Part shown: positions 1 through 9,400 of the stretch, in pieces
Layout: each line of letters opens with the position of its first letter
How positions within the stretch are numbered: the first letter of the stretch is position 1
Assembly: GCA_024102795.1 (NCBI GenBank)
Contig: JAGFJK010000164.1
Coordinates: 1-43,561 of the forward strand
Length of the DNA: 43,561 bases
Origin: Pirellulaceae bacterium
GTDB taxonomy: Bacteria; Planctomycetota; Planctomycetia; Pirellulales; Pirellulaceae
Direction: 5' to 3'
The notes under the pieces: generated by a model
Databases searched by the model: none
What the model saw: the letters and a program-made list of their open reading frames with translations, nothing else
What the model was told of the DNA's origin: nothing
Made by a program: the position numbers and the translations under genes

Positions 1-140
1 CTGGCGCCCGATGGAATCACCCAACACCGGTCGCACTCATGAATTCAGATCCTAAATTGATGCTCGACTCGTCCGAAAGCCGCGTCCCGCGAGTGGCCAT
101 GTGCGAATTGAGCGAATCGCTTTGCTCCATAGTCCCGCAG

Positions 141-177
141 ACCCCTCCCCAGCCCTCCCCGAAGCGGGGAGGGGGCC
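141..177. repeat. REP-like GC palindrome, copy 1
   Basis: A 9-bp perfect stem (153-161 with 165-173, loop AAG) of the form CCCTCCCCG-aag-CGGGGAGGG, preceded by CGCAGACCCCTCCCC. Relatives lie at 27855-27884 (opposite orientation) and 28061-28083. It sits about 230 bp beyond the 3' end of the 3874-residue gene. The rest of 1-408 shows no convincing gene: the short frames there have no recognisable protein character. Confidence 0.7.
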
Positions 178-408
178 AGAAGTATTGTGAGGGGGGGCCG
201 CGGCGAGGCGTTTTTCACCCCCGCAAACTCGGCCGTTGCCCGCCGCATTCACGCAACCAGCAGATGCCCGTACGACGGTTGTCGCGCGAGTACCCAACTA
301 CCTTGCGGCTCTGCTATTCGATTCCGCCGTGGCGCTGTCAAACCAGTGGCCCCGCGCGGCCCGGCGCGCACGGGAATTGCCAGCCGAAAGGCTCTGCCCG
401 GCAGCTTA

Positions 409-3400
409 TCAACGGTCGTCCAGCAAATCCGCCACCGCCCGCTGCAAGGAATACGGCCGGCAGAAGTCAATTTTTTCGTCGCTGGCCAGCAATTCGTCCA
501 CTTTGCGTTGGAAGGCCGACTGCCGCATCTGCTCCCGCAGCGCCGGCCAGTTGCTCAGGTCAGCCGCTGCCGGTGCCAGCCCATCGGCAGAACCAGTCGT
601 TGCCAGGCGCTGAGCGGCGTTGGAGGTGGAACCTTCGCCCTCGCCGCCCGCCCCGAAGCGGTTGCCGCCCGGAGCCTCGTCCCGCAGGTCGAGCAGCCGG
701 AGGGCGGTCAGGAAATTGGTGCTGTTGTCGCGCACCGCCGCCAGGTCGAACACGTTGACCAGCGAGTCGCGGTTGAAATCGTAGGCGTCGTTGATGGCGG
801 CCCGATTCAAGAAGTTGTGCGGGTTGTCGCGGGCGCCGGCGAAGTCGAACACGTTGACGAACGTGTTGGTCGCCGAGTTGCCCGCTTCGCCCACGGCATT
901 GCCGAAGTAGAACAGGTCGTTGCGCAGCAAGCCGGTCGTGTCGTCGGCCAGCACGGTGACTTGCAGCCACTGTTTCTGGATCGCTCCGTCGGGCCAGAGC
1001 AGCGTGACGCGGTCGCTGCCCCCCTGCCCCGCGCCGGGCCGCACCGTGATGCTGCTGGGCGCCGGGGCCGGGCTCCAGGTACTCCGGTCCTGGGTATTGC
1101 CGACCAGGAACGTGAAGCTGCCGGCGCCGAGCGTTTCGGGTTCGGCCAGGTTCCGCACGTCGATCATCAGGCCGTTGATGCCGCGGCTGAAGCTGGTGTA
1201 ATTGGCAAAGCTGGCCAGGCCGCCCGGCAGCAAGGCCGACTTGTCGCTGGCGATCGCCGCGTCGTCGGCCGCGTTGGGGTCGGCGCTGCGGCCGTCGAAG
1301 TACGAGTTGTTGTAGAAGATGCGCCGGGCCTCGACGGATGCCGAGACTTGCGCGGCGCCCAGGTGGTAGACGTTGGCTCCGGCCTGCAGGCTGTAGATCT
1401 GCAGATAATATGTCCGGCCGGGTTCCAGCGTGGCCTGCAACGATTCGTTGTCGCTGATCGTCGAGCTGGCGGCCAGGATCTCCAGGTCATCGTCGTACAG
1501 CACCATATCCAGGTCGCCTTCGGCGTGCAGGTGCGCGACGTCGATCCGCAGGGTGGCCAGCAGCGGGACCTGAAAGCGGAACCAGTCTTGATCGTCGTCG
1601 TGGTGCAGCGACAGGTCGGCGGCGGCCAGGTCGCGGAGCGTGCCCAGGTCGGTGGCTGTCTTGGGCGAATCGTTGGTTTCGTAGCGGTCGGGATTGGGCA
1701 CGACCGAGGCGGAAATCGGCACTTCGACCGGGTCGGGTCCGGCGTTGTGCGTAACAACCAGGCGCGCATCGAACGGGCCTCGCTGATCGGTCTTGAGCGC
1801 CAGGGTCAGATCCTGGCTGGCCGCGGGCGCCAGGTCAAACGTGCTGGCGCCAAGCAGTTCGAACCGCTCGGCGCTGTCGCCCGCCAGCGTCACGCCGCCC
1901 GTCAGGTTGGCCGTGCCGCGGTTGGTGACTCGCAGGACCCGCGTGGCCTGGTTGCCGAGATGTGTGACCGGCCCGAAGTCGATGTGCAAACCGTTGTGCG
2001 ATCCGTTGAGGCCATTGGACGAGGGGCCGTCGCCGGGGTCGAACGCGGACAACAGCAACAGCGGCGCGGGCACGGGAGTGGGCAGGTTCAGGAAGCGTCC
2101 GAAGACGCCTTCGACGTTGGTATCCTGATAGTAGCTTTCCCAGGCGAACAGAAAGCGGTCGCCGCCGGTTCCCGCCACCGCGGGTCGGTCCTGGTCGTTG
2201 GTGGTGTAGTCATTCAGCAGTGTCTCTTCCAGGCCGACCAGGTTTCCAGCCGCGTCGAGTTGCCGGAAGTACACTTCGCGGCCCGCGCCCAACTGCCCCT
2301 GGCTTTGCCAGGCGACCACGACTTCGCCGTTGTCCTTGAGGGCCACGGCGGCCCGGTCCTGGGTACCGGACAAGTAGTCGTTGACCCGCACGGGCGGGCC
2401 AAGGGGCTGAGCCGAGTTGTCGAAGCGTCGAACGTAGATGTTGCTTTCCGAACCGTCGGTGTCGGACACTTCGTACGCGATCACGAAGCTGCCATCCGCG
2501 GCGGCGGCCACGGCCGGTTCGTACTGGGTCTCGGACTGCTCCGGCGCCACCTCGAACTCCTCACCCGGCGTGAGACTGACCGGGGGCACCACGACGAAGT
2601 TGGGATCCACGCGGAAGTTGTCGATCGCCACGTGGTTGTAGCCGCCCAGTCCGACGTTCAGGCCCAAGCCATCCGGAGGCAGTCCGCCGCGGGTCAGCAC
2701 GGTATCGAACACGCCGTCGAAGCCGGGGTCGAAAGCCAGCGTGACCGTGGCGGATGCCGAGTCGTACAGGGCCAGCACGCGAGCGGAACTAAAGGGCGTG
2801 GTATCCGTGATATAGCTGTCCGCTCCCACGAATCGCGGCCACCGGTCGCTCGACCCGCTGGCCCCATGTTCCCAGTAGGTGCGGGAGTAGGCCAGTTGAC
2901 CGTCGCTGGTGCTGTTGTCCTGCATGGTCAGCTTGACATAGTTCGAACTGTCGGCGTAGCCCAGCCAGGCGGCGCCGTTCACGATGCGGTGCCCGCGGCC
3001 GGGATCGTAAAACAGGTCGAACACCACGGCCTGGTCATTGCCCTGAAAGTCGTTGAAGGTCATCAGCGAGCCGTCGCTGCTGGAACGGACCTGCTGATTT
3101 TCGATCCGCATGTCGCCCAGCCGCTCGGTCCAGGCGGGGCCCACGTCGGTGCTGTCCGGCCGGTTGAAATTGTCGCTGACCACGGCCGGACCGCTGGGGC
3201 CCGCGCCCAGTTGCACGACGCGATAGATGCCGGCGGGCACGTTGTCGAAACTGTAACGGCCCTGGTCGTCGGTGACGCGGGTCGGTTCGCCGCTGTCCTG
3301 CGCGCCGTTGGCGTTGCGGTCCAGCAGCACGGTCACTCCGCCCAGCGGCGGTTCGCCGGCGTCCTGGCGACCGTTCTGATTGGCGTCGTCAAACCGCACA

Positions 3401-6400
3401 CCCTGGATCCGGCCCGGCACGTAGGTATTGCGGCCGCTGGGCAGCGGTTGGCCGGCGGAGTTGTAACGGGCGACGTACACGTCGCGGGCCTGATACCCGT
3501 CGCTCAGTGCCCGCCAGGTCACGACGTAATTCCCTTGGCCATCGGCGGCCACCGACGGGTCCTCCTTGTGGTCGGCGGTCGCGTCGATGGCGAACGTGGC
3601 GGTAAGCGGGCTGCCCGCGGCATTGAACAAGCGGCCCCAGAGCGTCTCGCCGCCCGTGGACACGATCATGAACGCGCCGTTGTCCTGAACGGCCAGGTCC
3701 TGGTAATAGAGACCGGTCTTGCCCAGCGCGTTCTGCTCGGCCGCCTGGGCTGCTCCGTTGGCCGCGAAGCGGCGGAAGTACACGGCGCCGTCGGCGACCC
3801 AACTGATGACGAACTGGCCCGAACTGTCCATTCCCACGGCGGGATTCGCCTGGTACACATCGCCGTCGGGCGCATTGGCCTTGACCTCAACGCCCACCGG
3901 TTGCCCTTGGTTGTCGAACCGCTGGAAGAAGATCTCGTCGTCCCAGTTGCCAAAGGTGTAGCTCTGGCCGTGACCCGTCCAGACCACCACCGAGCTGCCG
4001 GCGGCGTTGATGGCCGCGTCGGGGAAATCCTGGTCTTCCCGAGTGCTGGTGTTGATCGGCAGTTCGCCGGTTCCGCTGACGTTGGGGTCGAAGTTCACGT
4101 GCACGTGGGCGTTGCCCGTGGACAGGGCTTGCCAGGCGTGGACCGTGATCCAGTACCGCTGGCCGCCCACGACCGGATAGCTGGCGATCTGTTCCACGCC
4201 ATTCGTGCCGCCGGCATTGGCGGGCGGCGTCACCTGGCCCTGTTCGTTTTCGACCACCAGCCACACATTCACGTCGTGGCTGTCTCCCGTCTGGTTGATG
4301 GGCGTGGCCGTGACCGTCAATGTCTGGGCGCCGGCCGGCGCCGTGACCACAAAGTGTTCCTGAGGTTGATGGTTGTAGAACCAGGCGGTGGCCTGGTCCT
4401 CGTACGACAGTCCGGCCGCTTCCAGCAGCACGGCGTGCTGATCGGGCCCGATCAGTTCCAGGCCGAAGGTACCCGTGGTCGACGAACTGACAGCGACCCA
4501 GTAGTCCTTGTTGCCGGGGGCCGCGAAAGTCAGCGAGGCGTTTTGACTGGTGCCGCCGCCATCGGACCAGCCTTCGAGCGCGGGACCCGCGTCGCGGTAC
4601 AGGCCCAGTTGGGTATTGAGCGAGCCGGTTGTCCGCACCGTGTAGTTGCCGGCCGTTTCGGGCGACAGCTTGTAATACACATACTGCCCGCCGCCGGTGA
4701 TCGGCTGGTTATCGAGCCGCGCGTCGCCGTCGGCGTGCACGACCAGCGGCGTGTACTGGCCCCAGGCGGGGCGCGGGACGTAGTCGGGAAAGCCGATCTG
4801 GTTGGGATCGAAATCCACTTCCAGGGTATAGTCTCCGTGTGTCTGGTACATGCCAAACACCGAGATGTAGTAGACCGTTTCGCCGCTGACGGGCAGCGAC
4901 CGTAATCGCAGTTCGCGGCCCACTTGCGTGAACGTGGTGGCGCCGACAATGTTCTGCTGATCGTCCTCGACGCGCACCCACGCTCCCAGCGTGGCGGCCA
5001 CGTGCAGCGTGACGTCCAGGAACTTCGCTCCGGCCGGCGAGTTGAGCTGGAAGTAATCGAGTCGATCGGCCTGGTCCAGGGTGTCCTGGGCCGAGCCGGA
5101 ATAGCCGCCAGGAGGCGTGGCGATGCTGGCCGTCAGCGTTTGGTTGATACCGGTCATTTCCAGCCCGTAATCGCCCCGCGCTCCGCGCCGCCCGGCCACG
5201 GCGACGTAATAGGTCTGGTCCTTTTGCAGCGGCACGAGCACTTCGCCGTTGGAACCCGGACCGTTGTCGTCGTCCAGCGCCAGGCGGTTTCCCTGGTCGT
5301 CGTAGACGCCGACCACGGTGTCGGTGTTGCCGGTGGTCCAGATGCGGAAGTTGCCGCCGGCGATGCTGTTGTCGGGCGAGAGCTCATAGAAGTCGATCTG
5401 CGACGTGCCGGTCAGCGTACGGCCCGCCAGCGAAGCGTCGCCGTTGCGGTAAGGCACCAGGGCGACCAACTCGTCGGGCGGCGCGCTGATCTGTTCGGGC
5501 AGTTCCGGCGGAGTGGGGTTTTCGAACACATCCAGGATGGCCGACTTCCAGGGCGTGGGCGGACCGTCGAAAGGTCGCAGCCGGGCAAACAGCGTGTACC
5601 GCCGCACTTCGAGCGGGCGGCTGCTGAGATAGAGCCGCCACTGGTTATCGCCGCGGCCGCGATGCGTGTGCAGGATCGGATCGATCCCCTCGTCAAAGCG
5701 GCCGTTCTGGTTGGCGTCCGCGGCGATTTCCACACTGCCCCAGGCGATTTGCTGGGAGCCGCGAACCACCACGTCGAACCCTTCGCCATGCGCCACCGAT
5801 GGCGGGTTGACCGTGAATTCCAGGATCTGGGGCACGTTGGCATCGGGTCCGCTCTGGACGGACGGCCGCGCGGGCTGGCGCGATCGAGGCGTGGCGGGGG
5901 CCTGGTTCGTCGTCCGCCCGATCCAGTTCGGTTCGGGCGGCTCGATATGTTGCGGCGGTGCGATGCCGGGCGCCACCACGATGTCGGTCTCGCGCTGGTC
6001 TGGCAACTGGTCCTGCGTGGCCGGCTGGAAAAAGTTCCTTCCGCCACCGCCGCGGAGCTGATTCACCTGGCCATCGTCCAGCGCGATGATGCGATCGTCG
6101 CCGTCGCCGCCGTCCACCCGGTCGGCTCCGCGGCCGGTATCCAGCACGTCGTCGCCGCCGCCGCCCTGCAAGTCGTCCACACCCGCGCCGCCGAACAGTT
6201 GGTCGGCGTCGTCCGAAGCCCAGGCGGCGTCGTTGCCGCCGGCGCCGAAGAAGAACACCGGCACGGGCGATTCGATCGCGTCCAGGAAGTCATCGGCTCC
6301 CGCCGGCAGCACCAGGATCTGCTGGAACAGGCCGGTCAAGTAGTCGAACGCCGCCACGTCCACGATCCGCGTATAGTCGTCGATGGTGACGAACAACTTG

Positions 6401-9400
6401 TCGCCGAAGTTCTTGATCGTGATCTGATTGACGGCGTCGTCGCCCACCAGCACCAGCCGCCCGCCCAGGCCGAAGGGGATGTCGCGGCTGTTCCAGTGCC
6501 GGAAGCCGCCATCGGGCTGGCTGCCGTGAAACGTGTCGCGGCCGGCCCCGGCGGTGACCATGTCGCCGGCGCGGGAGAACAGCAGGTCGTCGCCGCCGCC
6601 GCCGGCCAGGTGGTCGATCGACACTCCTTCGCCGGCGAACAACTGCCGGACCGCGCTGGTATGGCCCAGCAGCACGTCGCTGTCCTGCCCGCCGCGCAGC
6701 CGATCGTTGCCGGGTCCGCCTTCCAGCCAGTCGTAGCCGGCCTGCCCCAGCAGCAGGTCGTTGCCGGCGCCGGCCAGCAGAATATCGTCGTCCGGCCCGC
6801 CCAGCAGCGTGCTGGTGAATGCGGCCGGCGCCGAGCGCAGGTCGACCAGGTCGTCGCCCGCGCCGGCGTCCACGTAGATGGAATCGAATGTCAGCCCGGC
6901 CAGCGGGTAGCTTTGCAGATTGACGGTCAGCGTCAGCAGGCCCGCGTCGTTATCCAGCAGGATCACGTCGCCCTGGCTGGTCGCGTCCGAGCCGGCGACG
7001 ACCAGCGTTCCCGCGACCACGGTCCAGGGCGGATCTGCGTCTCGCAAGCTCGCCACCAGGTCGTCGAAGCCGGTCCGCACGCCGATCGGCCGGTTCAGCT
7101 CGTCGTAATCGAACACCGTCTGCGTGCCGCCGGCGTCGCGCAACGAGACGATGTTGCCGAAGCGGTCGTACTGGTAATCCACCGCCGTGCCCGCCGCGGA
7201 TACCGACAGCAGATCGCCGGTCGACGGGTCGTAGGTGTAGTCCGTCGGCTGGCCGTTCCAATCGACTTGCCGGGTGAGCCGATGCGTCACGGCGTCGTAC
7301 TGAAACGTCATCTGGCCCTGGGGCGCGACAACGCGGGTCACCTGGTCGAAATCGTTGTACTGCAGGTGCAATGCCCGACCGGCCGGATCGGTCACCTGGG
7401 TCACCCGGTGCAGCGCGTCGTACTGGTAGGCGGCGATTCCGCCCGCGGCGTCCGTGACCTGCGCGACGTTGCCGAACGAGTCGTAAGTGTACGTCGTGGC
7501 GTGGCCCAGCGGATCGGTTACCGCTTGCAGCAGGCCCTGCGGCGTGTAGGCATATTGCCAGGCGGTCCCCGCCCGTTCGGTCCGAGTCAACCGGTTGTGG
7601 CTGTCGTACTGGTACAGCGTTTCGATTTCGCGGGCGTCCACGTGCCGCGTCAGGTTGCCAGCCGCGTCATAGAAGAACTGTTGCGTCAACCCGTTGCCGT
7701 CGGGATCGTTCGCCGGATCGTAAACGGTGGTCAATCGTCCGGCGTCGTCGTAGGTGAAGTGAACCTCCGGGCGGCCGGGATCGGGCAACTGGATTGCCGT
7801 GGGATTGCGCATCCCGCTGTTCGCGTCGTAGCGGAACTGGCTGGTGCGGCCGAGTGCGTCGGTGGCCAAGGTGGTGCGGTTGAGCGCATCGCGGTGCGTC
7901 TGGGCGGTCAGGCCCGAGACCAGTTCCTCCACCGAACTGACCTGCTGGCCGGACGGATCGAGCTGGAATTGCCACTGCGTCGTGTTGCCGCGGGCGTCCG
8001 TCCGGGCGGTGGCCCGGTTCAGAATGTCGGAGTCGGCGCCAAGCCGGTCCAGTCCGTCGGGGCCGGTGGTGGCGGTCAGTCGATGATCGAGGTCGTATTC
8101 GTAGGCGAAGCCGTACCCGCCGCGAGCGCGCGTCGCACTGAGCAAGTGGCCCGCGGCGTCGTAGGCGTAGTCGATCCGATCGCCCGTCGCGGCTTGCACC
8201 TGGCTCACTCGGCCGTCGCCGTTGTAAGCCAGCGTGTACACGATGCCCGTGCCGTCGCTGATGGTATCGATCCGCCCATCCGTGCGGGCGTACGTTACCG
8301 TGTTGTCGTGGCGATCGCTCTGGCTGCGCAGCCGGCCGTCGGCGTCGAACACCAGCGAGGCACCGTCGGGCCGCGTCAGCGTGTATCCGCCCCGGTCGCC
8401 ATGCAGGGCCAGCATGCTGCCGTCGCGCAGTTCGCCGGCCGCGTATGCCGGCTGCCCTTCACTCAGTCCGCTCACCGAGATGCTGCCGTCGCCCGCGAAG
8501 GTGACCACCAGGCTGGACTCGAACTCCAGCGCCTGGCCTGATGCATGGTCCAGGAAACGCACGGTGCCTTCGCGCAGTCCGTTCAGCAGGTCGCCCGAAC
8601 GGACATACGCCGGTCGCTCGAACACCAGCTCGGACGGCTCCAGCGTCCAGCCAAAGCCCAGCGGCCCGTCGATCGGCTGGAAGGAGTTGTAATGGCGAGT
8701 GATGTTCAGCGGGAGTTCAGCCACGGAGGGAGTGGACAGGTCGGTGTCCGAGAAGGCGATGTTGCCGGTTCGCGGCGCGGCGGTCAGCGACAGGGCGACG
8801 GCGTCGGTCGTGTTGTCCGACAGCAGCCAGGCTTGCTCCGTCTGGCCGGGCCGCGACAGGCGGGCATCGTCGGCCAGCAAACGTACGCGGCCCCCCGCGT
8901 CGGCCAGGTACTGGTTCAGCTCGGCCAGGTCGATGCCGCCATAGAATGTCGAGGTGCCGGCGCCGCTGGTGGTCACCACGGTCACCGTGGGCGTGGTTTC
9001 GGGCGTATCGACGAACGGCAACTGGTACTGGTTGATCCACGAGAAGTCCACCTCGATCTGCTGGTCGCGGAGGAAGCGGGCCAGGGCCACGGCTTGCGCG
9101 GCTTGTTTCAAACGGACCAGCGGCTGAGTCAGGCCGGGCAGCGAAGGATAGGGATACGCTTCGGCGGCGATCGCGTCGTAGTTGTCGGTGAACCAGTCGG
9201 CGAACGCCAGCGCGTCGGCGTCGGTGGCCGGCTGCCCCGTGGCGGCGTTCTCGGCCACGAGCCGCAGGCCGACGTCGTCAAACTCGAAGCTCTGGCCGTC
9301 GGCCGAGCGGACCAGTTTCATGTCGCCGATCTGGAACCACCAGCGGATGTCGGCCGACGTGCCGCTGGCATGCCAGCGCTCGGCCATGCTCTGATAGCCC

